Assembly (NCBI GenBank): GCA_034406715.1
Contig: CP137869.1
Coordinates: 124,001-188,000 of the forward strand
Origin: Rhodotorula mucilaginosa
Taxonomy: Eukaryota > Basidiomycota > Microbotryomycetes > Sporidiobolales > Sporidiobolaceae
Length of the DNA: 64,000 nt
Direction of reading: 5' to 3'
Shown here: piece by piece, positions 30,624 through 41,021 of the stretch
Position numbering within the stretch: the stretch's first letter is position 1
How the letters are laid out: each line of letters opens with the position of its first letter
Notes under the pieces: generated by a model
The model's database searches: none
The model's input: the letters and a program-made list of their open reading frames with translations, nothing else
Told to the model about the DNA's origin: nothing
Position numbers and translations under genes: made by a program

Positions 30624-32412
30624 ATGGCCTTTGATCCGACTCCGCTCAGCTTCCACCACCCTCTCATGGTCGACCTCGACCTCAGTCAACACCTCGCCGA
30701 CGCCGCCGCCGCCGCCGCTGAGCAACGTCGTCAAGAGTGGGAGTACACTCAGCACCTCAAGCACCTCCGCCAGCAGCAGCAGGCCGCCGCCGAAGAACGT
30801 CGCCAACTCGTCGAGGCTTATGCAGCAGCGACGACGGCCGCAAAGGAGTTTGAACGTCGCCTCCTGCTCGAACAAGAACAACGTCGTCGCCAGGCTCAGC
30901 TCCAAGCCCAACTCGAGTACCAGCATCAGCAAGAACAGCAACAGCGAGCTCGTCGTCGCTGTCAGCACCAGACGCAGCAGGAGCAGCGAGCTTTCGCGCG
31001 CCGTCAGTCTACAGAGTGGCGTCGCCTCTCCCACGTGCTCGACTCGCTCGTCGCGCCCGAAACGATCACTCGACTCCAGCACCGCCCTCTCGGCCGCACT
31101 GAGCAGGACGTCGACGAGCAGGAGGAGCGGGACGCACGCATCGTCCCCGTGTCGCCGGCTGAGATCTTTTTCCAGCTCTACGGCGAGCCGGAGAGCCACC
31201 GAGACAGCGATGAGGCCGAGGAGGAGGTCGTCCTCAAGCACAAGCAGCCGTCTTCTGTCACCGCCGCCGACCCCGACCCCGAGGAGGTCGATCTTGCCGC
31301 CGCTGCCTTCGCCGCCGCCGCCGCCGAAGAGGAGGAGGACACCACCACCGCCGCCGCCGCCGAAGAAGACGCCTCAAGCGAGGCCGAGTCAGTTGACTCT
31401 GACATGGCCGAAACCGCAGCCTTCACGCCCGGTGACGACGACGCCGCCGAGGCCCGCACGGCCGCTCTCGACGCGCTCACCAAGCTCGCTCAAGACTTTA
31501 CCGCTCGGCGTCGTGCGTTCGTCACCCCCGCATCCCTCTCTTTCCAACCCGCGTCCGTCTCTACTCCAAGCTCGTCCTCTTTCGGGCGCTCGCCAACTCC
31601 GCCGCTCGCGTTCGAATCGAACAACACCCCCTTCCTCGGCTACGAAGATTTCCTCGTCTCGCTCCTGAGTCGGATCGACGCCGTCGAGTCGCACGGCATT
31701 GGCGAGGTCAAGATGGCGCGCAAGAACCTCGTCAAGGAGGTGGAGCAGGAACTCGCGCGGCTCGACGACCTCAAGGACCAGGCGTGGGAACGACTTTCGG
31801 CTTCTTCTTCGTCGTCGGCGTCGGCTCTCTCTGAAGAGGAGGCGGGTTCAGCTTCCGACGCAGGCAGCGACGACGACGAAGACTCTGACGACGAAGACTC
31901 CGAAATGATGACCTCCGAAGCAGCGGAAGGTGAGTCGAATATTCCGGCTGGTCTCGCTTTCCAAAAAGCCGCTGCTGACTTTTCGCTTCTGACTTGCAAC
32001 AGGTCTCACGCTCGACGACGACGAGATGACCGCTTTCCCTTCTCCCACCGACGACGACATCTGCGACTCGGATAACGAGGAAGACGCTTCGGAAGTCCAC
32101 GGCGTCAAGATTCCGTTCGCCGTTCGCCCTCGTTCTTCCTCCCGGGTCGCCAGTCGGCCCAGGGTCCACTTTGCTCGTCACTCGCCCGATTCTCATCGCC
32201 AAGCTTCTCCTGCCGCTTTGTCCCACGCCTCCGCCCCCGACGAGGTCGCCGACATCCTCCTCCAGGCGCAACGTCTCGGCGAGCAGGTGGCACAGCTCGA
32301 AGAGACAGAACGGGATCAGCAGGAGATGAGGCACCCCATCGACTCGGACTTGTACTCGTATGCAGACTCGGACTCGGACGAGGTTGACGGCGGATTTGTT
32401 GTATACTTCTGA
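30624..32412 (+). CDS. BAG-domain co-chaperone-like protein (571 aa, 2 exons)
   Basis: Exons are 30624-31929 and 32003-32412. The N-terminal third is a long Gln/Glu/Arg/Ala-rich segment (EQRRQEWEYTQHLKHLRQQQ onward) predicted to be coiled coil. An acidic, Ala-rich linker follows. The BAG-like domain lies at about residues 333-395: GYEDFLVSLLSRIDAVESHG, then VKMARKNLVKEVEQELARLD. BAG domains bind the Hsp70 ATPase domain and promote nucleotide exchange. The C-terminus is acidic (DSDEVDGGFVVYF end) with Ser-rich clusters. The start ATG at 30624 is preferred over upstream in-frame codons, which read as 5' UTR. Family call from motif pattern; partner by analogy. Confidence 0.75.
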
Positions 32413-32537
32413 ATTCAAGGAAATTCGAATGTATCAATATAGATCACAGCTACAGGGTTCGCGAGGGAGAATTAACTTGGGAGTATTAGAGCAAAGCACT
32501 TGTCGGACCGAGGCAGAAGCGAGAGACTGGAGACAAA

Positions 32538-35316
32538 TCACGGAACGGGGCCGGACTGGTCCTGCCCGGACGAACGCTGCTTATGGTGCTTCCTCTTGGC
32601 AAAGTGCAACCAGCTCGGACGTTTGGTTTCTTTCTGCAGGTGCTTGTTGATGTTGCCGTCCGAGTCGACGATGACCGCGGCGGACTGCTCGGCAGTTCCG
32701 GCAGAAGTCGTCGGAGCCGCCGCACTCGTCGAGGCGGATCCGTTCCCCGCAGATGTGATCGGCGGCGCCAGAGACGAAGTGGGCTGTGAAGGGGCGTTCG
32801 TTGTTGGGGCCGGCGCGTTCGTCGTAGGAGCCGGTGCACTCGTCGCAGGTGCCGACACGCTCGTCTTCGGTGCCGACGCAATCGGCGTCGGTGCCGCGAC
32901 GCCTGTAGCCGCTACCGGAACCGACCCCGACGCCGCAGACGCCGTCGCAGGAGCGGGCTCATTCAAGCGCATAAAGCTCGATCCTGCATCAGCAGTTGGC
33001 GCTCCGGACAGAGCCTGGCTGTTGCCGGCAGACGAGCCCGTCGCGGCCGCAGGGGAGGAGACGGCAGCGCTCGCAGGCGGAACCGTCGCGGCAAGTGTGG
33101 GAGGGTGGGCCGTACTCGCAGAGGGACCAGTCGAGACGGCTGCAAATTCACGCGAGGGCTCTGGAACCGTGCCGGAGGTGGTGGCGAGCGACGTAGTCTC
33201 GGGCACGGTCCCAGCAGTCGCGGCAACCGGGGAGGTGGCGACCGCGGCTCCAGTCGCAGCCCCAGCTGCAGCTCCGACAACAGCTCCAGCGGCCGCTCCG
33301 GTGGCCACGTCTCCGTTGGTCGTCGGAGAAATTTCCGACGCGGCGTCGACCGGAGGGTTCGCCTCGTCCGTTTCCGCGGGGAGACCAGCACGCTGTACGG
33401 CGGCTGGAGCCGGACCTTGGTCTTGAGCCGGAATGCCGGCAGTGTCGGTTCCGTTCGGGGATTTGGACAGCTGTTATTTTGCGCGCGCGCTGTCAGTACA
33501 ACTGAGCTGAAAGCAATTGAAGAGCGGAGAGTGAGTTTGGGAGTGCGACTGGCCTTGGCAATCTCTGTCCACCATTCGAGCGCTTCGGCGTAGCTTCGGG
33601 CGCGGTAGCTGCGCGAAACATCGCTGTGCTGCATCCCGAAGGTGCCTCGCATGCTCCCGCTCGCCGTGCTCTGCCGTCCGCTGATCGTGAACGTCGCGTG
33701 TCGGTCCTTGCCCGGCTCGGGATTCATGACTTGCGTGACGACGCAGTTGGGGAGGAAGAGCGAAGTCGAAGGGGACGAGAGAGGCGTCGTCGAGTCGGGA
33801 TACTCGTGCAGGAACCCGGCCGAGGACAGCACAAAGTAGGCTTCCTTCCAGTTCTTGACGACGCGTTTCTTGCGCTCGAGGATACCCTCCTTGATCGGTT
33901 TCGTAGAGGCATGAGCGTTGTCGGGGTAATCGACCACGTCGAGGCTCCGGGTGGGCGTGTCGTCCGGAATCAGGTAATTCAGCGACATGAAATGCTGCCA
34001 CTCGACCTGGCAATCATGAAGAGAAATCTGAGCAACATTCCGGCAGGATCGTACTGGGGATGGGTCTGCTCACTTCGGGGTTGAGACGGTCCAGGCGACT
34101 GATGATGTCGCGACCATGAGCGCGAGTGGTGTCGAAGCGTTTGAGGCTGCGGTGCATCGCGAGGTCAGCTGTGGGGTCAGGTTAGAAGCAAACAGACCGG
34201 TCTGACTGAGCTTACCTTTCAACTTCCCACTTTTGAACGGCGGTGGCGATGGTGGCAAAGCTTTCCGCCTCGAACGTCTTTGTGCGCTCCTGCCACTGCT
34301 TGACGATTCCGAGCAGCTCGTTCTCCTTCGTGATTTGTTCGCGCATGAGCGACTCGGTCTTGGCGCGAACGATGAGCGGGTCTTGCTCCGCCGAGACGGT
34401 CAGCGGCGAATTCGTGTAGGTTCCGACCGAAGTCGTGAGAGCCTGGATCGAGTTGAACGAGTGCTCGCTGCACGGAGATTTTCATGCGGTGAGACTATTG
34501 GCAAATCTCCTGCCTGTCAGAGCGCAGTCGAGGAGAGGCTTACCGAGCTTTCGTAACCTCAGTGAGAAGCGGGTTGACGTGCTTTTCGAGGTCGGCGATG
34601 AAGTTCTTGATGGTGACGCGCTGCGCGGGAGAGTCGAATCCATCCTCAGCACCGACGTGCCAGTTCGGTCGACTCGAGCGAGGACAGCAGCCTCGAGACA
34701 TACCAGGTGCTTGAGCGGCTCGACAATCTCGCTCGAGGTGATGCGCGACAGCTCGAGGTGGTCTTCGGCTGTGCATACAGTCATCCGTGTTGTCAGTAAT
34801 ACTTTCGGACTGGATCCTGCAAGGCGGCGATTCTTACCCTCTTGTCCGGTCCCGTCCTTGAGTTTCCCGACCAACTCTGCCCAGCCTCCTTCGCCCTCGG
34901 GCGCGCCGACGTGGGGCAAGAAGAGGTCCTGTTCAAGCCATGGGAGCCGGATCGTTTCTCCCTGCGCCAGCGTTGTCAAAGCCTTGCCGTGCGCTTCGTG
35001 CGCGTGGCCGAGCGTCGCGTAGTACGCTGCGAGCGATTTCGAGACCCGCTTGATCTCGTTCAAGCGCGCGACGAGGACGTCGGTCGGGCGGGGGATGCCT
35101 TCCCCCGGTGCAACTGGGTCAGTTGGAGCTGCACGTACAGCGAGGTCAGCGTTCGATGCCCGAGAAGAGGAGAGAAGTTCCCGTGGCCGAACGGGACGAT
35201 CATATATCATAACAAGAGAGGAAGTTCTCACGTGAGCGAGTCGCCGCCGTTCCTGTAGCGGTGGGAGGGACAAGCGGAGCCTTGGTCGACCGTGTAGATG
35301 TGCCTCGCTTCAGCAT
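32538..35316 (-). CDS. SLM1-like BAR and PH domain protein (742 aa, 8 exons)
   Basis: Exons are 35316-35232, 35128-34838, 34768-34704, 34620-34544, 34467-34216, 34146-34074, 34006-33554 and 33470-32538. Residues about 30-280 form a helical BAR-like region (LVARLNEIKRVSKSLAAYYA, KNFIADLEKHVNPLLTE, ENELLGIVKQWQERTKTF). A PH domain follows at about 310-430 (EGILERKKRVVKNWKEAYFV, FLHEYPDS, ATFTISGR, EALEWWTEIAK). In yeast, Slm1/Slm2 bind PI(4,5)P2 and relay membrane stress to TORC2. The last exon encodes a long Ala/Pro/Thr-rich tail with imperfect APAPTTN repeats, ending in a basic KRKHHKQR cluster. The intron at 33553-33471 appears to use a GC donor. The start exon is supported by frame only. 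Confidence 0.82.
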
Positions 35317-35636
35317 CTTGTCGTACCTGGTCGCTATGCACTGGGAAAGCAAAAGCAAGATGATGAGCGAAGCCGAGTCGGGAAAAAGGTGGGGCAGCCA
35401 AAGTCTCACCTTTTCCCGAGCTCAAGTTGGAGCCGTGTGCTTAGCATACGCCAGCTTGACAAGTCGGGAGACACATCATTCGGATTTAGTCAGAACGGAG
35501 ATAGTCAGTCTGACGGGGCGATACTTGCGTTCGCGGCTGTTCGCTTGCGATTCGAGTACGCAGCGCGCGCGGTCAGCAAGCAGGTTCCGGACAGTCACAA
35601 GCTGTGATATGATGGATTCCGCGAAGCCTCTTCGTT
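35317..35636. other. Intergenic between SLM1-like start and MAT2B-like stop
   Basis: 320 bp, both neighbours on the minus strand. Nothing recognised. Confidence 0.4.
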
Positions 35637-37071
35637 CTACTGCGCGCGAGAGAGATAGGCGCGCCACCACGCCTCAAAGTCGACCGTGGTCGTGTCGATT
35701 CCGAGTGCTTCGATCGCGCGCTGCTCAAAGCGCACAGCAAAGGAGAAGTGGTCAGTCCGAGTACACCTGTTGCCGGAGCTTGTGAACGCACATTCGAGAG
35801 GTGGCAGTCCCGCGGGCGGACCGTCTCGCCCGGCTTCGGCCCTTCGTCGACCCGCACCAAGTTGTCGCCAACCTCGAGAGGCGGCTGATGCACACGAGCC
35901 AAGATCTGCGCCATGTCGTACTTGGTGTACATCTGTTGGGCTGAAAAGTGCAGGATGGCCGGGATCGATGTTTCCTGCGACTTGACTGGGGATCGAATAT
36001 CAAGGGCAGGAAAGGGTCAACATGCGCGGCGTCAAGCGGACTGTCTGGATACAAGAAGAGACGAAGCGTACCTGCAAGGTCGCGCAGAACGCGGGCAATG
36101 TCCTCCACGCAGGTCGGGTTCCGGATCGCCCAATTGTCCATCTTGACCGGCGTCCCCTTCGCCGCTTTCTCAACCGCATCGACGAGGACATTGATCGCCG
36201 ACTCGGAGTTGCTTTCCGCGGGTCCGTACCTATTGCGGGATCTCGATCAGTCATGGTTTTGTCAGCGTGCGGAAAGACAAGTCACCCACAAGACTGGCAA
36301 CCGGAGAACGCAACCTTTCCCTCCAGCCTTGAGTCCAGCGAGAACGACGTGCTCGCCCTCGAGCTTGCTCACGCCGTAGGCGTTCGTCGGGTTTGTAGCA
36401 GCTTCCGGCTCGTAGCCGTCCGCGGGAGCGTGACCGTCAAAGACATAGTCGGTGGAAATGTAGAGGAGGAAGAATGGGTGTTCAGACGACCGAGACAGGG
36501 TCGAGAGGAGCGCCGGGACGCCGACATTCAGCTTCTGCACTGCTTCCGGGTTCTGAACGTACGAGAATGGCTCGTCAGGATCAGGATCCGGACGGAAGCG
36601 CTGCGAGCATATGGCCGACGGAGAGACGGTGTCGACGCACCGCTTCGACAGCATCCGGTCTTCGCTCGGCTGCGCAATGAACGACGACATCGGGCCGGTA
36701 TTCGTCCAGGAAGGCCTTGACGGCATTGTCGTCCTGCAAGTCGAGCTGTGTACGACGCGATGCAAGCCTCTCCTTCTCCATCAGCAAGGAGCAGCTCTAG
36801 GAATGGGGTGCAAGAGTCTCAGCGCACCTTGACGAGGTCGTTGTTGGCGCGAGAGTACGCAGTACCCTTGACTGTAGAAGCGCGGTGACTCAGCCCAGGC
36901 TAGTAATCCGCGCTGCTTCTGTTCGCACCTTCATGACCCGCTTGCTTGAACGCCTCGAGGACCGCTCGTCCGAGCAGACCTGTAGTGTGATTCCGAGTCA
37001 GCGACTGCTGTTGCAGATCAGCCAGGTCGGGGCAGCTGACCAGAAGCCCCAGTCACTAGCGTTTTGACCAT
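35637..37071 (-). CDS. NAD(P)-binding RmlD/MAT2B-like reductase-family protein
   Basis: About eight exons; the first are 37071-37041, 36979-36929, 36871-36828, 36745-36641, 36552-36290 and 36229-36072. The protein starts MVKTLVTGASGLLGRAVLEA, a classic Rossmann GxxGxxG fold of extended short-chain dehydrogenases. It then shows LDLQDDNAVKAFL, DVVVHCAAERRPD, LLYISTDYVFDG and NAYGVSKLEGE, where the YxxxK pair is retained. This pattern fits dTDP-4-dehydrorhamnose reductase (RmlD) relatives. In eukaryotes the closest family is MAT2B, the regulatory beta subunit of methionine adenosyltransferase. The C-terminal exon ends EAWWRAYLSRAQ. Which of the two roles applies cannot be settled from sequence; no rhamnose-pathway neighbour is present, which favours MAT2B. 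Only 126 bp separate its start from the stop of the next gene. Confidence 0.82.
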
Positions 37072-37197
37072 GTTTGCAGTGTCGGAAAGAGGACAAGAAC
37101 TGTTCTGCACGTGAAATCTTCGACTCGCGATGGAAAGGCAAATCTTATGGACTGAAAATGCAAGTGTTGCCTGTACCACACTCTCCGCGAATCTGCT

Positions 37198-40100
37198 TTA
37201 AAACAAGTCCGAGTCGGACGAGTCGCCGAACCAGGCAGACTCTGAGGAAGGCGGCCGTTCCTCGCCAATTCCGCCACGGGCGGGTTCCGTCTCTCCCCCT
37301 ATCACCGCGCCAACGCCGTCGGTATTTACGCCTTCCTGACGACTGCGAGGAGACCGCGATTGGCCAAACTCGTCGAAGCACTCGCCTGCGCCGGAAGAAG
37401 GGCTCGCCGCCATCGACGGTGGCGCCGGGAAATCATCGAGCTTGGCGTTCAGAGTCGAGTCCCTCGACGCTTCGCTGGTAAAGTACGGCGAGGCCGGAGG
37501 CTGTAAGGGATTGAGGAAGACGGTCGAGTTGATCGAGAGGTGATGCGGTCGCTGAGCCGTTCGCTCGCCGCCGGTTTGTGGTGGCGCCGGAGGCGACATT
37601 TCGGTTGCACGGTCGGCAATGGGTGAGAGGTTCGGACCGCACGGGTCGTCATCGTCGCTGAACTCGATGAACGAAGCAGGCGAGGTACAGTCGCGGTCGT
37701 CCTGGCGACTCGTTCCGTCACCGTGCAAGCTCAAGCGGAGAAAGCTGCCGAGCGCGGAAGACCGAGGCGCGCAGTCGCCCCATTCCGTCGCCGCGATCCT
37801 CGGGCCCACCGGTTGTTCGCTCCCAGGGTGAAACCTGCCGGAAGACGTGGGTGATCGAGGCTGCTGCTGCTGCCAAGTCGGGGCCGGACGAGCTTCCCAA
37901 AGCGACGGCGATGACGTTGCAGCAGATCGTGTTGACCCTCGCGCGGGCGACAGTGTCGGCGTGGTGATGGACGAGCCCTGTTCAACTTTGTGCGCTGCTT
38001 CGACCGTCGAGACCATTGGCGGCTCGATGCTGGACTCGAGCTGGAATCCTGAGCTCGTCGAGAATGGACCGCCCGAAAGTGACGCCCGCCGATCTCCTCC
38101 GCCGAAGACTCGAGCACGCGACGGCGTACGAAAGAACTGTACCAGCTCCAAACAAAGATATGAGCAAAGGCGCTTGCGGACTAGAGATGGGAGGAATCCG
38201 TACTCACGAAATTCGAGAGGTCGTGCAGAACAGGCAGGTCCGACGACAAGCTGCCGCTCTGAGCCTCGCTACTCGCAGAGTACTTAGATCGATTCGACGA
38301 TCCCTGCCTGGGCCGAGGTGGCGACGCCATGGCATAGGGATGTCTTGCGCCGACTCTGCGATCCGAATACTCGTTCGGATCTGCCGTCTCGGCAAAGTCT
38401 CGACTAGAGCCCTCAGGCATCTGCAAACGCGAAGGCGAGTGCTGCGAGCTCAACTGGTCCGCGAGGGCCAATGCGAGTTTGGCCGCCTCCACGCTCGAGG
38501 TGTCAGAAATTGGCGAAGAGACGACTCTCCCCGCGAGCGAATAAAGTCCAGACTGAGAGGATGCCCACGACGCTCGCCGGAGCGGCGTATCCCTGCAGGG
38601 TTCGGGAGCTCGCAACAGGTGATGAAGATGCGGAGGCAGCGAGATGAAGGCATTCTGATTGGTGACTGACGGTTTCCTGCCCGAGTGACCGACCGTGAGC
38701 GGCGCAGTGACAGCTTCGCCGGCATGTTCCGTCGATCCACCCGCGCGGATGTCGAGCGTCGAGGTGGAGGAATCCGGAGTAGTGTCGAGATGAACAAAGC
38801 TGTCGGTGGAAGCGGAGCGGCAAAGATGGCGGATGGGCTGTCCGAGGACGTGCCGCGTCTGGTCCGTCGAAGCGAGGCTCGACCGCGATGCTGAAGATCG
38901 AACCGCCGAGCTGCCGCGCCGCGCAAGTCGCTTCAGCGAGCCGGTCACGTCCTTGCGCGACAGAGCGTGCCCTTGAGACGAGGAGCGATGCGGCTGCGAC
39001 TGCGATCGCGCGTGCCAGGTGAAAGGCTGGAACGAAGTCGGAACCGGCGGCGAGGGCTCCGGCACAGTTCTGCCGGGATGAGGCGTGACTGGCGGAGCGA
39101 AGGGACTTTTGACATCCCGGAAGCGGAACAGCAAATGCGGCATGGCGTCGGCCTCGTCGTCCGACCCGCTGGCGAGAGCTGTCGCCGCACGGCGCTTGGC
39201 CTCTTCGCGTCGGCGCAACGCAGCTGCCCGTTGCCGGTCGCGTTTCCGGTCTCGTTCGGCGAGACGAGCATTGAGCCTGTCGGCGACGCCGCGAACCGCG
39301 CTATCGCTCCACGCGGCGCGTTCGTCCTGCGACTCTTCGGTTTCGCGCAGGACTCTGCGCACGCTGGAGCGCTCCGTTTCATCGTCCGACACGGAGCGGT
39401 TATGAAATCTTTTGACTTGGGCGTCCAGGAAACGTAAAGGGGGCTGAGGTGTCGCAGTCGGTAAGGAGATGATGAGCTCCGAGCTGTCCGAACTTTCTTC
39501 GGCGAGCGTCGATTCGACGAGCACCACCCTGGGTCGGGCGAGAGTGATTGCTCCGTAGACGCCGCCAAAGATTCGAGTGGTGCTTCTGCTCGGGGTCGTA
39601 TGCAAAGAGGACCGGGATGAGGTACGGCGGGACGAGTTCGCTTGTGAAGCAGAGTTGGACGCCGAGGTCAATCGGGCTTCGCGAGTCGTCGGTCCTTGAC
39701 CGTCTTTGTTGATGACCTCGGACCGAGTTCGTCGATGGAGTGCACGGAGGTTGGGTAGAGAAAGCGAGCGGTGATGAAGAGGCTCCTCGGCACCTTGGGT
39801 CCTCGATGTCTTGACCTCGGGACGACTTTGCGGCCGAGGATCTCGATGCGGCCGCGAGGCAGTGAACCGTGGCTGCGTGGGGTACAGCCGCGGTGACATA
39901 AACGACTGAGCCTGTCGCGACGGCGACCGGTGCTGAGGCACGTCATGCGGGTGCGTCTGGGACGCGTGGCTGTTGTTGTCGAGGCTGAAGGGTTGACGGT
40001 TCGTGTCGGCGAGGGAGGCATCCACAATTTCCAGCGCCCTCTCCTTTCCCTTCCGAGTGAGAAAAGATTGGCCTCGAGCTTGAGGGTGGCGCGCGCCCAT

Positions 40101-40556
40101 TCGATCTGTTGACTGGTCGGGATGCGGCGCGAATGGGTCCGACATGCTGCGGGAGTGCGAGGTCGGCAGCGTGCTGAGGCTTGAAGGATGTCGCTGATGA
40201 CGACTTGGGGTCGTGCAGGACGAGGACGGCTCTGAGCGTGCGGCGCCCATTGGTATATCCTGGCCCCGTGAGAAGAGAGCTGTTCGCCAGAACGATGAGT
40301 GGTCTGTCGGCGATAGGTGTTTGTGAACCCACTCACGGCGCGACCGCATGTTTAGATCACCGGACGGACCGCACGACACAGCCGGATGTACGACTTGCTC
40401 GGCCACACCGTCGCTCTGCAGATCAAGCGGCGGAAGAGGAGGCAGCGGCCGATTCCTCCAGGACTCTTCCAGCTCGAGGCGAGTCGTGGTCGAGCGAGCC
40501 CTCGCACGTTGCCGAGGAGACAGGGGCATAGCCGGCGTCCCTAGATTGACAGACAT
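37198..40556 (-). CDS. Large Ser/Arg/Pro-rich disordered protein, function unknown (1095 aa, 2 exons)
   Basis: Exons are 40556-38208 and 38136-37198, phase 0. The ATG begins MSVNLGTPAMPLSPRQRARA. The sequence is dominated by Ser, Arg, Pro and Thr, with no recognisable domain. Notable patches are a basic helix (LNARLAERDRKRDRQRAAAL followed by RRREEAKRRAA) near residue 460, SLKRLARRGSSAVRSSASRS near residue 570, and acidic DD/SD clusters at the C-terminus (FGDSSDSDLF end). Such patches could be phosphorylation sites or short interaction motifs, but I assign no function. The long uninterrupted frame, the well-formed GTGAGT intron and the phase match support a real gene. Confidence 0.65.
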
Positions 40557-41021
40557 TGCTCATCGATTTCGCTGCAGCGCCAAGCGGGGCGACGGACGCG
40601 GACTGTGCGGCGGGCGGCGCGATGTGGGGGCCGAGAGGCTCGAGCGGTGAAAGAGAGCGAAGGGAGCGTGCGCCCGCTCCGCCTTGCTCCCGGACTTCTA
40701 TAGAGAGGTCGCAGATGACGGGAAGCTCTGTTCAAGCGCCCTGCGTGTGCCGTCAGTAAAGACAAGCGCAGGAGAAGTTGAACGACTCGGAAAGTCTCGC
40801 CGCGCCCGTTGCTTTCACAGCACGCGGTTCCAAGCTCAAAAGGGGACAGCTATGCAGAGCAGACATTGGATGACAACAGGAACAGAAAAAGGGCGCCAAC
40901 TACACACGAGGGAAATGTTGCAACAGAAACACTCGTACATCCGCTGGAAACGCGGTGGAAGCGGACCGTCTTGCAGCGTTTTCGAGCCGGGGATTGAAAC
41001 GCCGCCCAGGTCGCATGCAAT
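40557..41021. other. Intergenic: SMC1 3' side and promoter of the disordered-protein gene
   Basis: 465 bp, both neighbours on the minus strand. No exon or RNA recognised. Confidence 0.4.

Noticed and set aside
30253-31668. 471-aa plus-strand Ser/Arg/Thr-rich frame overlapping the BAG gene
   Set aside because: It lies in another frame of the BAG gene, shows no domain and is a codon-bias shadow.
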